NCBI RefSeq assembly: GCF_023721935.1
Contig: NC_064807.1
Span: 77,082,001 to 77,146,000, forward strand
Length of the DNA stretch: 64,000 bases
Source of the DNA: Panthera uncia
Lineage: Eukaryota; Chordata; Mammalia; Carnivora; Felidae
Direction of reading: 5' to 3'
In this document: positions 41,896 to 52,329 of the stretch, one piece after another
Position numbering within the stretch: position 1 is the stretch's first letter
Layout of the letters: each line of letters opens with the position of its first letter
Position numbers and translations under genes: made by a program
The notes under the pieces: generated by a model
Database searches by the model: none
What the model was told of the DNA's origin: nothing
Seen by the model: the letters and a program-made list of their open reading frames with translations, nothing else

Positions 41896-42925
41896 GAACC
41901 CAAATGAGCTTGAAGGATTAGGGGGCAGGAGGTATAGTTGCCCGGCAAACAAGACCCTGACACAGGGCGGCCACCATGGCCAGGGACAGACTGGTCCACC
42001 CCATTCACCCACAAGAGATTCTGAGAAAGCCAGCAAGCAGGGCATGGGAGTCCTGGTGGGCCTGAAGACATCTCACGGTCAGGGTCCAGCAGAGAAAGTC
42101 TAGGGGTCTGATAGGCGTGGGCCGGAGTAAGACCACCAACACCAGATGTGTCTGGATGGAGGCCAGTGACCCATCATGGGACAAGCCACACCTCAGGGAG
42201 ACCCACAAGGACCAAGTAAAAGCCCCCCCTCTTCCCTGAGTCTCACAAACACTGACAAATGCTCTTCTGCCTCAACTAATGCGGAGGGAGTCTCGTTGTC
42301 TGGCATTCTCTGGGGGAAGTTTCAACTTGCGGCTCAGTGCATCGATCATGTTGCTTTTCCTTTTCATTCTGTGTTTCTGGGACGGGGCGGGGGGCTGGGG
42401 GGGATGAGAGCAGATTGGAGCCAGGCTGTCCTCATTTGACTTACCAGTATTTGGAAGGCACTTAAGTTTTTCCTTTTTTCTATGGGAATGGGAGTGAAAT
42501 CCAAAACTCCTAGCTGTCTCTAAATACCAACTGACTAAGCTTAAAGACTCCCAAAATAAACAGCTTAGCATTCCGGAAAGTTACCAGAGACTGGGGGTTT
42601 GGTAAATGAGGCACGTACCTCCTTGCCCTCCTTACTTAGACTCTGCTCAAGTGGCCCCTGCCTCCCCAGAGAAACGGGCATATGTTTGTTTGGTAGCCAG
42701 TTGATAAGGGATGAGTCTCTAACACTTTGGCTTGTGAAGCTGGGGCCCCAAAATAGAATGTTACGTTGCCAACGAGACGAAATCCAAATTCAGCTGGGTT
42801 AGATTGTCCCCCCCCCTCCTTTTCCACCTGTCCCCTACCTTCCTATCCTCAAGGGGCTGATTCAAATCTCCCCTCTTCCTATGTTTCCTGTTAAAACACG
42901 GCCGATACTCACAACTTCTAGCTTT
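41896..42925. other. Unassigned, with a G-quadruplex motif
   Basis: No transposon recognised over about 1 kb. The canonical G4 motif is annotated separately at 42379-42403. Confidence 0.4.
42379..42403 (+). other. Canonical G-quadruplex motif
   Basis: Four G runs of 3, 4, 6 and 7 bases separated by AC, C and CT, which fits the G3+N1-7 pattern with very short loops. Confidence 0.85.
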
Positions 42926-42982
42926 TGTTTTTAAGTTTGTTTGCTTATCTATTTATTTGTTTGTTTGTTTTGAGAGAGAGGG

Positions 42983-43017
<35 letters not shown>

Positions 43018-43180
43018 ATGCAGGGTAGGGACAGGAGAGCAGGAGAGAGAGAATCCTAAGTAGGCTCCACACTGTCAGTGCAGAACCCCCCTCGGGGCTC
43101 GAACTCACCAACTGTGAGACCATGACCTGAGCTGAAATCAAGAGGCAGGCGCTCAACCAACTGAGCCACCCAAGCACCCC
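42926..43180 (-). repeat. Felid SINE carrying a (TG)15 microsatellite
   Basis: Antisense SINE in which (TG)15 at 42987-43016 interrupts the GA-rich middle. Flanks CAACTTCTAGCTTTT and CAACTTCCCGCTCTT are a diverged duplication. Confidence 0.93.
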
Positions 43181-43439
43181 CAACTTCCCGCTCTTAAGCA
43201 ACACTCATTTTGGGGTCGACAACACTTGGCACAGATATCACTCCCATTCCCTGCCCCGTGCAGACATTACTAATTGATCACAGCCCTTCTTCCTCCTGCC
43301 GATCTCATACACAACCTCACAATTCGCTGCTCCAGGCAGCTGGTCCTGATCGGGGGGAATTGGCACTCACGGTGAAACAGCTTTGTCGTACCAGATTTAG
43401 ATTCTATTTGGAATCTCTAGGCACTGAGAATAAAAATAA
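43181..43439. other. Unassigned sequence
   Basis: Nothing recognised. Confidence 0.4.
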
Positions 43440-43650
43440 GCATAATAATAGCTATTGTTTATTGACTGTGCTACTTTTCAACTATCATCCCATTTATTCC
43501 TGTTAACAAGAATGGAAATTAAGCATTAGGTTCCCCCGTTTCATGAATAAGAACACTGGGACTCAGAGAGGTCAAGTAACTTGCACAAGGCCACACAGCT
43601 GGGACGTGGTAGAAATGGAGTAAGAGTCTACTTCTAATATACTTTGAGGC
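43440..43650 (-). repeat. MIR SINE, nearly full length
   Basis: 'aataatagctattgtttatt', 'cactgggactcagagaggtc' and 'acttgcacaaggccacacag' are clear antisense MIR. Confidence 0.9.
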
Positions 43651-43719
43651 CCCTGGGGTCTTGATTTCTCCAACACTCCACCCTGACCTCCAGCTGGGTT
43701 GTCCTAACATGCCGTATTA

Positions 43720-43989
43720 TTTCATGCTCTGAGGCCTTTCCTTAGACAACTCCTTTTCCCCAGCATGCCCTTCAATCGTCCCGGCTGGTGGGAACCTCCT
43801 CATCTCCAGAGAGCGAGCACCACAGGGGTCACGTCTTCTAGAAAACCCTTCCTGACCCAGCTATGACTAACCCCACTCTTCTTTTTGCCTCCTCCGCCCC
43901 CATGAGAGGACTCTCACCTTTAAAATTCCCCTTGAAAGTAGAGTCCATCAAGTCAGTATGGAATGAATGAATGAATGAATGAATGAATG
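43720..43989 (+). repeat. L2 LINE 3' end with its (GAAT)n tail
   Basis: 'aacccttcctgacccagcta' and 'tttaaaattccccttgaaag' end in (GAAT)7 at 43961-43989, the typical L2 terminus. Confidence 0.75.
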
Positions 43990-44319
43990 CAAGCCCAGAC
44001 CCGAGGCTCTCAAGGGTGGGTTGTCGACTTTCCAGTTCTTCAGAAACTATTTCACCCCCTGTAGGTGTTTCCACGGCCTGCTTGCCAAGGTACTGGGTCC
44101 TTCAACTGGCATGCCATCCTGCCCAGGCACGAGGACCCAAGGACCAATTCAAACATGGAGACATAATCAGCGAAGGCCACCAAAGGGCACATGCTCAGAG
44201 TGGAGATCCAGAACCTTTGACCAGCAGAGTTAAGGTCTTAGTGAGGACATACAGTGCCAAAGCATCAGACCCCAAAGCCCAGGTCCCAGGAACGATGGGT
44301 GGGTACGGCAGCCTTCTCA
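43990..44319. other. Unassigned sequence
   Basis: Nothing recognised. Confidence 0.4.
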
Positions 44320-44840
44320 CTGGTCCCCACCTCTGTCTGTCCCTCCAATCCTCCCCCACAGTGCCCTCAGGTTATCTTTCGCAGACAAACGTCTGGTCTA
44401 TCCCTCTCCCCTGAAAAACCCCTTCCGTGGCTCCCCATTGCCCCCAGGGGGCCCCCACCAAGCCTCCATAATACGAACCCAAATGTCCTGTCCAAAGCCT
44501 TCTCTTGCCTCTCTCCAAGCCACCCCTGACATCTCAGGAACCTCCAGTGGCTTGAATCTCAACAGCAGTCAGGTGATCCCTGGAGTGTGTGGGCCTTTGC
44601 TCATGGCATTCCCTCTTCCTGGAACAGCCATCTCCTTCTTTTCATCCCAGATGGCTCCTACTTTTTCCCCACGACCCAGCGCAGTCATCACCTTCTCCCG
44701 GCTCCCAGATCAGGTTAAGGACCTGCTGTGTGCCCCCAGCCCCCTTCCTCAGCCACAACCCCCGCCTTGTCTGCACACCTGTGTGCCTAGAGCCCAGCAT
44801 AGCGGATGGCAGTGTGCAGGCCACGTTTGATGACTGAAGG
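44320..44840 (+). repeat. L2 LINE 3' fragment, about 500 bp
   Basis: 'aaccccttccgtggctcccc', 'cctttgctcatggcattccc', 'cctggaacagccatctcctt' and 'agatggctcctactttttcc' follow sense L2. The open frames here (up to 143 codons) are L2 translations. Confidence 0.87.
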
Positions 44841-44924
44841 GTCAGATTCAGAGTGACGAGTGGGTCAGGGCCCATGACTCAGAACAAAGACCATGATGGC
44901 AGTTTGGGCTGGAGCTTTGCTTTG

Positions 44925-45035
44925 TGTTTCCAGCACGTATTTTGAGGGGCTAGCACGCATAGTGGGAGACTCGCTTAATCCTCTGGCCACTCTGCAAAAA
45001 GGAGGGTTAGCATTTGCAACCCCCCTTGAAAAGAA
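44925..45035 (-). repeat. Weak MIR fragment
   Basis: 'tcgcttaatcctctggccac' and 'aaaaaggagggttagcattt' hint at antisense MIR. Confidence 0.4.
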
Positions 45036-45244
45036 AACTCGAGATGCCTCTCTGTACCTATGGATGCCTCCTTCCCCAACTCTGGGCTGCTCCTACCTGA
45101 TGAGACACACGTTCTCTCTCTATTTCTGGACCTAGACTACACTCTTCCCCCTTTCTCTTCCCTCTCCTATTATCCTGCGTGGCTTGGCTGGCTGGGCCGT
45201 GTCCACTCCCTTCCTTTCTTCTACTCTCCACCAACTCTAACAAC

Positions 45245-45415
45245 AATAATACCAAACACCTACGTGGTTTTTGGCTCACGTGGTAAGCCAGGCACCGTGT
45301 TTTACGTGTATTTTCACATTAGATCCTTGCAACGTCCTTCTGATGCTCAGAGATGGAAAGAAACGTGTCCGATGACACACAGCTAACAGATTTCACCGCC
45401 ACCACCCCAGCTGGT
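45245..45415 (-). repeat. MIR SINE
   Basis: 'gtaagccaggcaccgtgttt', 'attttcacattagatccttg' and 'atgacacacagctaacagat' in antisense MIR order. Confidence 0.8.
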
Positions 45416-45737
45416 TTTCTTGGCCCCGAAGCCCTAAGAAACTCCACCTCTCCTCTCACCAATTGCCGCCTTCCGGGGGCATCCTCCCTCCCTGCCAGTC
45501 ACTGTGAACTTCCAGCAGAAAGAGAAAAAGCTACCTCTAATATGTTCTCTCTACCCTACTCTTTTCCCCTTTCTCAATAAATCCATTTAAGAGCAAAGCA
45601 TTTGATGGACAGTTTAATAGAGCTCTCCTTAAACCTGGCCACATTAATGATTTCTGGCTGGCTAAATGTCAGCTTCCGTAGTTCAATAGCTGTTTTCCTT
45701 CCTTAACAATCAGTGTCTCACTCGGGATTCTTCATTG
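45416..45737. other. Unassigned sequence
   Basis: Repeat-free; 45640-45715 contains CACATTAATGATTTCTGGC and AATAGCTG, possibly a conserved noncoding patch. Confidence 0.3.
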
Positions 45738-45965
45738 GGTGGATAGGGTATAGTGCTTGAACGGGTCATCACCAAGTCGGTGGACCTGGGATTTGAGCCG
45801 GACTCGTTGTGTGACCTTAAGCAAGTCATTTAACCCCTCTGGACCTTAATGATTCTAAAATGGCAACAGTGATGTCCAGTCCCGCCTACATATTATGAGG
45901 GAGTATTTCGGCGTGTCTGTGAATTGCAAAAGTTCCTCGGAAAAGGGGCCAAAATACGTAAATAA
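45738..45965 (+). repeat. MIR SINE, nearly full length
   Basis: 'gtggacctgggatttgagcc', 'tgtgaccttaagcaagtcat', 'ttaacccctctggacc' and 'ctacatattatgagggag'. Confidence 0.9.
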
Positions 45966-45984
45966 ACATCTCGCCCTACTCGGT

Positions 45985-46185
45985 TCTTACTTTGAGGTAT
46001 GAAAGTGAAATTTTTTTCTCTGTAAATAGTTTTGCCACCTTACTGCCACTTGGATAATGCAGATGGGTTCTGCCCACTTACCTCGGAATGATCGATCATT
46101 TTCTAGAAACTGAGAATTTTGTCTTTCTTCAGATTGCATTTGTGTCTCTTTTTGGAGCTAATGTACATTGAAATATATTCTATCA
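45985..46185. promoter_or_regulatory. Repeat-free block with two adjoining perfect palindromes
   Basis: AATGATCGATCATT (46087-46100) runs straight into TTTCTAGAAA (46100-46109). The second contains TTCTAGAA, the dimer core of a heat-shock element. A regulatory role is inferred. Confidence 0.3.
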
Positions 46186-46249
46186 GAAAAGAAAAAAAAA
46201 GAAGAAGAAGAAGGTCTAGCCGGGTTTTTCCACGTGCTGTATGTCATAG

Positions 46250-46382
46250 ACAGCTCCATATTTATACATAGAGAAATCGAGTCTCAGGGAGGTTAAGAAA
46301 CATTCCCGAGATCCCACAGCAAGCAAGCGGCAGAGCTGGGGGCTCGGTTCCGTGTCTTTAACTAGCAAGCAATTCAGCCTCC
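46250..46382 (-). repeat. MIR SINE
   Basis: 'gagaaatcgagtctcaggga', 'ggttaagaaacattcccgag' and 'cggcagagctgggggctcgg' are antisense MIR. Confidence 0.85.
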
Positions 46383-46878
46383 AAACGGACAGGGTGTAGG
46401 TCCGGGGGAGGGCAGAACAGAGCGAGCTGGGGGCTTGTGGGTAACAGGTCTCTGGGCGCAGAGGGAGTCGAGACGTTTAAAGCCTTGGAGTCTATGTAAA
46501 AAGCCGGAAGCAACAATCACTTACATTTTCTAAAATCTTTTCTTGCTCTTAAATCCCCTGGCCCTGGCCCACCACCAAAGCCCCAGGGTTGTATGTTTAG
46601 ACAATAAAACTTGTCATCCTGGGTCCTTGCTTGCGTGAGATCGCTATTGCAGCTGAACCCGGTGTCCTGTGGGGGAAAGGCGGAGCAGAGAGCCTGGCAT
46701 GGGAACAGTAGGGTCACTTACTAAGATCCCGAGACCGTAAACGTTATCTTTTGATACGGTGACTCCTCACCGACTTGGGGATCAGATAACCTGACCACCT
46801 CACCTTTGCAGAACCTGATCTGGACAACGGGGGGCCACGACCTCCAAAGACACGGGTCCAGCTGAGCACGTACGCTCT
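46383..46878. other. Unassigned sequence
   Basis: Nothing recognised; GACAATAAAACTTGTC at about 46599 is a short imperfect palindrome. Confidence 0.4.
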
Positions 46879-46879
46879 C

Positions 46880-47028
46880 GATTTCACAGCATCCCCACCA
46901 CCAGCCCTTTTGGACGAGGAGGAAACAGCTCAGAGAGCCTGAGGAGCTCGCTTAAGGCCACACGGCCAGGGAGTGACAGAGCCAGTCTGTCTGCCCCAGA
47001 CGTTATGTCCTTCACCACCATGTGAGGT
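46880..47028 (-). repeat. MIR SINE
   Basis: 'aggaggaaacagctcagaga', 'cgcttaaggccacacggcca' and 'gggagtgacagagccagtct'. Confidence 0.87.
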
Positions 47029-47289
47029 GGGAGACAAGGACAATATCCACAGGGGCACAGCCGAGAAAGAGCCTTGCCAGCTTGGGAGCCGTGCTCCAAG
47101 GCAAGCACCACCTACCCTTGCTCGGAGTGTATTTACGTCCAGCTTCACAAGTAACGTCCCACCTGAGCTGCCTTGTTGCCACAGCCGTGGCCGGGGATCC
47201 CGGGACTGCAAACGAGGAGGTCCGGGTTCTCCTTCTGGTCCAACCGCTTAACTCACGGCACTTAGGTTCTCAGAAGCGAGTGGAAAAGT
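47029..47289. other. Unassigned sequence
   Basis: Nothing firmly recognised. Confidence 0.4.
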
Positions 47290-47401
47290 GTGACCAGGTG
47301 GTCTCTGGGGATGCTTTGGGCTGTGGAGGATACAAAGGAAAATGAAATAAGAGACGGTCCTTGTTTCTGAGGAACACACAGTCTCCTAAAGGAGAAGGAC
47401 G
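47290..47401 (-). repeat. L2 fragment
   Basis: 'ggatacaaaggaaaatgaaa', 'gagacggtccttgtttctga' and 'ggaacacacagtctcctaaa' in antisense L2 order. Confidence 0.68.
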
Positions 47402-47403
47402 GG

Positions 47404-47624
47404 GGCGCCTGGGTGGCTCAGTGGGTTGAGCGTCCGACTTCGGCTCAGGTCACGATCTCGCGGTCCGTGGGTTCGAGCCCCGCGTCGGGCTCTGCGCTGA
47501 CGGCTCGGAGCCCGGAGCCTGCTTCGGATTCTGTGTCTCCCCTACCCTCTGCCCCTCCCCGGCTCATGCTCTGTCTCTGTTTCTCAGTAATAAATAGGCG
47601 TTCAAAAAAAATTAGAAAAAAAAG
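47404..47624 (+). repeat. Felid SINE, CpG-rich and little diverged
   Basis: GGGCGCCTGGGTGGCTCAGT, GGGTTCGAGCCCCGCGTCGG and an AATAAATAGGCG tail. Many CpGs of the source element survive, which suggests a recent insertion. AAAGGAGAAGGA and AAAGGAGATGGA flank it. Confidence 0.96.
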
Positions 47625-48471
47625 GAGATGGATGAAATACAGAACTAGAAGCCAAGACAGGCAGGAATCGGTGGCTAATAGACGAAGACATGGAGTGTTT
47701 CCATGGGAGCCCAGAACGCGAGATCCGTTCCAAAGTAAGACACATGGTTAGGGCAGCCCCCTTGCAAGAAGGGTGTGCATCTTATTTTTTTTTTTTTAAT
47801 GCTGAATGATAGTCATTGCTTTCAGATTGATAATATGGGACAGACTAGACCCTTTGGGAAGACGGCCTTGTTAAATTGGAAGGCCTTAAATCCCCCTTTT
47901 TTGGGAGGGTTCCCCCCCCCCCCCCCCCGGCCCCGCCCCCGGCCAGCCTCCTCCCTGGTCCTTTCCCAGTGTCAAGGTTTATAGCCTAATAGCTCAATGT
48001 TGCTACAAAAGGGGGCTTTTACCTCAGTAACGGTGCTGGCTCGTTCCATGACAGAAGCCAATTTATTTTATCCTTGTGAAATAAAACCCAGTTGTTTTGA
48101 TCCTCTCTTCTGAATCACATCTAAATTTGATTCCTTATTGGAGTTGGGTTCGGTTTTTTTGTTCTCCCTTTTTGTCTCAAGTTTTAGGAATGGCCCAGGA
48201 CCGATACAGAAGTGAATAGATGTCATGGGAGGGGCTTCTAAACTAAATGAGAATCCCGTGGCCCTTGGAGAATTAGGGACCCCCGATGTCTGTCCCCCGC
48301 CCCCGTGGGGGCTCAGGTGGAAGGGAGACACAGTCTGCCCTTTGAACTCTGGTTCTGAGAAAATTGGAACCCAGGACTTGAAAATGTCACTGTGACCCTT
48401 GTTAATATCATCGGCTCCTGCCCTCTGCTCTGGTCTTTGACATCTCAGGCCACGTTGAAATTTTTTGTTGT
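47625..48471. other. Unassigned, with a C17 run
   Basis: C17 at 47912-47928. The region 47980-48160 is AT-rich and repeat-free. Nothing else recognised. Confidence 0.4.
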
Positions 48472-48608
48472 CACTTTTTTTTATTTTTCTTTTTGTTTTA
48501 ATTTTTGAGAGAGAGAGAGAGAGAGAAAAAAAAAATCATGACTGGGGTATCACCATGAGATCCCTGTGAGATCATGACCTCAACTGACTGAGCTACCCTG
48601 GCACCCCT
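48472..48608 (-). repeat. Degenerate felid SINE with internal deletion
   Basis: Tail and GA-rich part are present, then 'gtgagatcatgacctcaact' and 'gactgagctaccctggcacc'. The B-box side middle is missing. TTGTCAC occurs on both flanks. Confidence 0.8.
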
Positions 48609-48663
48609 CTTGTCACATTGCTAACGCTCCATGATTTTTCTCATGGCCAACGTGTCATATTCT

Positions 48664-48881
48664 TTTTTTTTTTTTTTAACGTTTATTTATTTTTGAGACA
48701 GAGAGAGACAGAGCATGAACAGGGAAGGGGCAGAGAGAGAGGGAGACACAGAATCTGAAACAGGCTCCAGGCTCTGAGCTGTCAGCACAAAGCCCGACGT
48801 GGGGCTCGAACTCACGGACTGCGAGATCGTGACCTGAGCCGAAGTCGGACGCTTAACCGACCAAGCCACCCAGGCGCCCCT
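48664..48881 (-). repeat. Young felid SINE with perfect 16-bp target-site duplication
   Basis: Near-consensus antisense copy. CAACGTGTCATATTCT is identical at 48648-48663 and 48882-48897. Confidence 0.97.
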
Positions 48882-48897
48882 CAACGTGTCATATTCT

Positions 48898-49168
48898 ATG
48901 CCCTCTGGCTGGAAAACACACCTAATCTACTTCCCTCATCCTTGACCTTCAAAATTCTACTTATAACTCATAATTATTCTCTACTACTCATCGATGTCTC
49001 CAGAAAGCCTTCCCAGAGCCCCTAAGTCTGGGTGAGGCACCTCCTCCGGGCTTCCTTACACTCTAGAGCCCTGACCAACCTGCGATCCTGACCACTAACC
49101 CATCCGTCTCCCTCGTTAGACTCTAAGCCCCCTGAGGCGGGGGCCACGGCTGCCTCGTCACCCCCACC
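48898..49168 (+). repeat. L2 LINE 3' fragment
   Basis: 'gccctctggctggaaaacac', 'gaccttcaaaattctactta', 'gaaagccttcccagagcccc' and 'ttagactctaagccccctga' are sense L2. The SINE above interrupts it. Confidence 0.87.
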
Positions 49169-49352
49169 CTGCTGCCACCAGCCATATGACCGCGAGGAGG
49201 TCGTCTGACCTCGCTGTGTCTGTTTCCTTTTCTGGAAACTTGGGGTAACACCATGGGACTTTTGCATGGATTGAATATTAGTACCTACAAAGAGCTGGGA
49301 ACTGAGCCTGGCCGTGGCAAGTGCACAATACGTGGTAGCTGTTCTCATTGCC
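49169..49352 (+). repeat. MIR SINE
   Basis: 'tctgacctcgctgtgtctgt', 'ttccttttctggaaacttgg' and 'gtgcacaatacgtggtagct'. Confidence 0.8.
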
Positions 49353-49446
49353 CACCACTGTCTTCCCATCACTCACCACACTGCCTCTTCCAGAATCCTG
49401 GCGCAGTCAAGATTTTTGAGGAACGCAACATAAACATTGCGCTTTT

Positions 49447-49577
49447 GGGGCGCCTGGGTGGCCCCGTCGTTTGAGCCTCCGACTTCGGCTCGGGTCACGA
49501 TCTCGCGGTTCGTGAGTTCGAGCCCGGCGTCGGGCTCTGTGCTGACGACTCGGAGCCTGGAGCCTGCTTTGGATTCT

Positions 49578-49616
<39 letters not shown>

Positions 49617-49680
49617 CCTCCCCCACTCGTGCCCTGTCTCTCAAAAGTCAATAAATGTAACAACAACAACAACAAAAAAT
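49447..49680 (+). repeat. Felid SINE with long (CT)n and CAA tail
   Basis: GGGGCGCCTGGGTGGC head, GAGTTCGAGCCCGGCG B-box region, (CT)n at about 49580-49613, and a tail turned into (CAA)n. Confidence 0.95.
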
Positions 49681-50189
49681 TACAGGTTCCACCGTCTACT
49701 TTGGACCCGAAGGGACCTCGCATCCGAATAAAGTTTCCTCCGGCATTTTTTTTTTTAATTCGGGAAAATACAACAGGTAATAAAAATGAAAGAGCCTTCC
49801 TACCTGCTCCCCTAAATGAGGTAGTCAGTCTTATAGCCTGCGTGCACAGGCGGAAGGCCCAGAGCTCAGAGAGAGGTGATGGTCTCAAACACAGGTGGTC
49901 TGTGTGCGGGGAGAGGGTTGGGTAAGAGAAGGCACAGGAAGCTCTTTCTTGCTGGCCATCCTCTCCTCCTCACACAACCGCCACTCCTTTGTCCCCGCAG
50001 TCAGGGGACCCCAGGCAGCGCTGGCCACCAGCCTCGGGACCCCCATCCCTCCTCTCTGACCCAAACAGGAGCGTGGGCGCAGGCTCATCATGGCCCTCCG
50101 CACCCAGCACGAGACACACAGTAGGGCTGCAGCAGTGAGTGCCGGCTTGGCTGGGGCCTGGTCCTTCCTCAGACGGGTGAGCCAATGGG
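49681..50189. other. Unassigned, GC rising toward the CpG island
   Basis: A possible diverged L2 at 49950-50125. A CCAAT box sits at 50182-50186 (GAGCCAATGGG) at the island edge. No coding exon recognised. Confidence 0.4.
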
Positions 50190-50520
50190 ATCTGGGTTCG
50201 TCAAAGAGGGAGAAAGCCCTGACCCTGGGTTACGACGCGTCGGCGGCGCGTCCGAGAAAGCCCACGTCCAACAACCGCTGGCGCGGACCACGGGCTTCCT
50301 GCGCTGCGCGCGCCGTGGCTCTAAGGACGCCGCACCGTCTCCGTCCTCCCCTCGGCCCCGCGGGGTGGACGCCGTCTCCCTCCTCTCTCTGCAAAGGTGG
50401 AACCTGAGAGCAGAGGGTTGGAGGCTTTGACGAGGGCACGAGATTTGCAAGAGCTCGGGCTCACACGAGGTGCTAGGCTCAGCCACCTCGCTCGGACGTC
50501 CCTGCCGGTCCCCGCGCCCC
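50190..50520. promoter_or_regulatory. CpG island, candidate promoter of an unidentified transcript
   Basis: Counting by hand, 50221-50520 holds 37 CpG dinucleotides in 300 bp, by far the densest CpG in the window. Clusters include ACGACGCGTCGGCGGCGCGT and CTGCGCGCGCCGTGG. No felid SINE lies inside it, so SINE CpGs do not explain it. A CCAAT box is just upstream. Open frames through it on both strands show no known domain. Could be a first-exon promoter, an intragenic island or an enhancer. Confidence 0.65.
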
Positions 50521-50754
50521 CCCTGGATTTCAGACTTTCTAAATCTCTAAGTATTTATGTTCTTTCCTCCTTACCCTTGACCCTAAACGTGATCATCACT
50601 GCTTCAATTCCCTGCGATAATAGACTCTCGGGAAGTGGAGAGGCCCTAGAGTTTCCTGCGTGAACTCCGACCGAGCCCGCAGGGCTCACGCCCTCGCTGC
50701 CCGCGGGTCTCCTATGGGAGTTTTTAGAAATGCAGACGCATGGGCCTCACCTTT
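50521..50754. other. Island shoulder, unassigned
   Basis: Scattered CpG; 50733-50755 ('agaaatgcagacgcatgggc') faintly resembles MER5. Confidence 0.35.
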
Positions 50755-50925
50755 TAGTACCTTTGTGACCTGGGGCAAGCTCCCGAGCCTCGGTGTCCCC
50801 ATCTGTGAAGCAGGGCTGATTCCACGGACCCCAGCCAACTCGAAAAGAGAATGCATGTACGCGACATTTCGAGCAGACCCTGACGCACACGGAGTGCCAA
50901 GTACGTTAACACGGAAACGTACAGC
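50755..50925 (+). repeat. MIR SINE
   Basis: 'tgtgacctggggcaagctcc', 'gagcctcggtgtccccatct' and 'gtgaagcagggctgattcc'. Confidence 0.85.
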
Positions 50926-51538
50926 ACCCACCTCTGTTTCTATCGACCGCATTTTATGCCCTCTGTAAAAATCAAGCCAACTCGCTCCTGTTGACTCGAA
51001 CCACGAGTATTTGGAGACCGGACCAGAATTCCAAGAACCTTGAGTCTTCCAGGTGCCAAGCTGACAGATTCTTGTTTTTAAACCATGAAAGGATTGGGGA
51101 CTTAATCCACAGGAAACGGGCTTGGCAAAGCCCTAGAAAAACCAGCACAACTTCTAACTCAAACTCTGTCCAGGCCTTTATTCACGGATGTAAAATTAAT
51201 GTAACAGTCGTCTCTGGCCCGGGCAACTCCAGAAAAAAAGGTGGTCAGTTCCAACGCAAGAGAGAGAGAGAGAGAGAGAGGGAGCGAGCATGGTAAACAA
51301 AGGAATCGAGATCCAAAAAGATCTGAGAGCAGGTCTGAGACATGAGCCAAATCTACCAGCATAGAATTTAACGGGGACGGATGCCCAATAAATGCTGATT
51401 TGAGAGAATGTTAAATCCCGTTTCTGGATTTTGAAAACCAGACACATAAGTGCAGGATAGGGAAATTATGGCATTATTGGCTTCAATGCTCAGTCAGTTA
51501 ATGGCCCTTGGGCCTTCAGGTCCCAGTCACCGTGGAGT
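50926..51538. other. Unassigned, with (AG)n at 51259-51281
   Basis: 'tgcccaataaatgctgattt' near 51382 is an L2-like scrap. The rest is unrecognised. Confidence 0.4.
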
Positions 51539-51712
51539 CGTGGTTGAGATAGGAGCTCTGGAGCCAGCCTGCTTCCACCATTTACAAGCTAAATTATTTA
51601 CCTCCCTGTGCCGCTGGGTTCCCATCTAGAAAACAGAGATAAAATAGCCTTATGAACTGCTAAGAGAATCAAACGAGACAATGTCTCAGCCCTGTCCTAG
51701 ACATACAGAGAA
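51539..51712 (+). repeat. MIR SINE
   Basis: 'gtggttgagataggagctct', 'ggagccagcctgcttccacc', 'ctccctgtgccgctgggttc' and 'aagagaatcaaacgagacaa'. Confidence 0.9.
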
Positions 51713-51861
51713 AAACAAAACAGCCCTGCTCTCAAAGCAGGCACAGCCGAGCATGAGAGACCGACGAAAACCCACCAGGGCTAGTCTAAGTATTTATGTT
51801 CTTTCCTCCTTTCCTCTTTCCTCCTCCTAGTCTGTGTGCCGAGTCTGTCCTGGAGATACTA

Positions 51862-52098
51862 CAGGGCAGAAGTTGACAAGCGACAGCCCAGGTGCCAAGC
51901 CCAGCCATCTACTTGTTTTTATAAATAAAGTTTTATTGGGACACAGCCACACCCATTCACTTACATACCGTTTACAGTTGCGCTCCCGCGGCAAAGGTAG
52001 AGTCGTGTCCCTGCAGCAGGGACCATATGGCCTGAAATGCCCAAAATAACTAGAATGTAGCCTTTTACAGAAAACTTGTGCCAGCCCGTTATAGAGAA
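51862..52098. mobile_element. hAT-type MER DNA transposon, non-autonomous, near full length
   Basis: Left end CAGGGCAGAAGTTGACAA matches a CAGGGGTCGGCAAACT-type terminal repeat; the right end is 'ttacagaaaacttgtgccag'. Inside, 'taaataaagttttattggga', 'cacagccacacccattcact' and 'gaccatatggcctgaaatgc' are diagnostic of this old mammalian family. Confidence 0.8.
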
Positions 52099-52192
52099 AG
52101 AAGTTAACTCTGTCTTAGCTGCCAAGAAAGGAGAGAGGTTTTAGCCCCAATATGTGTAGAGTCCTCTGAATAGACGAACGCACTTTTTTTTT

Positions 52193-52312
52193 TCCAGCTA
52201 ATGAATTTGAGGTTCTAAAGTCGGGATAGCTGGCTCAAGGTCATAAGTGTTAGAAGCAGGATTCAAACCTGGGTCTGCACGGCAGACTCTTTTCATTGTC
52301 CCAGGCAAGGTC
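52193..52312 (-). repeat. MIR SINE
   Basis: 'tagctggctcaaggtcataa' and 'gcaggattcaaacctgggtc' are antisense MIR. Confidence 0.85.
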
Positions 52313-52329
52313 ATACGATGAGATAGTAT

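Noticed and set aside
44320..44840. Proline/serine-rich frames of up to 143 codons
   Set aside because: Translations of an L2 3' UTR.
49373..49925. 171- and 162-codon frames on opposite strands
   Set aside because: Both translate the felid SINE and its (CT)n tract.
50160..50185. Possible exon end with donor GACGG|GTGAGC before the CpG island
   Set aside because: A lone donor-like match without an acceptor, reading frame or transcript evidence.
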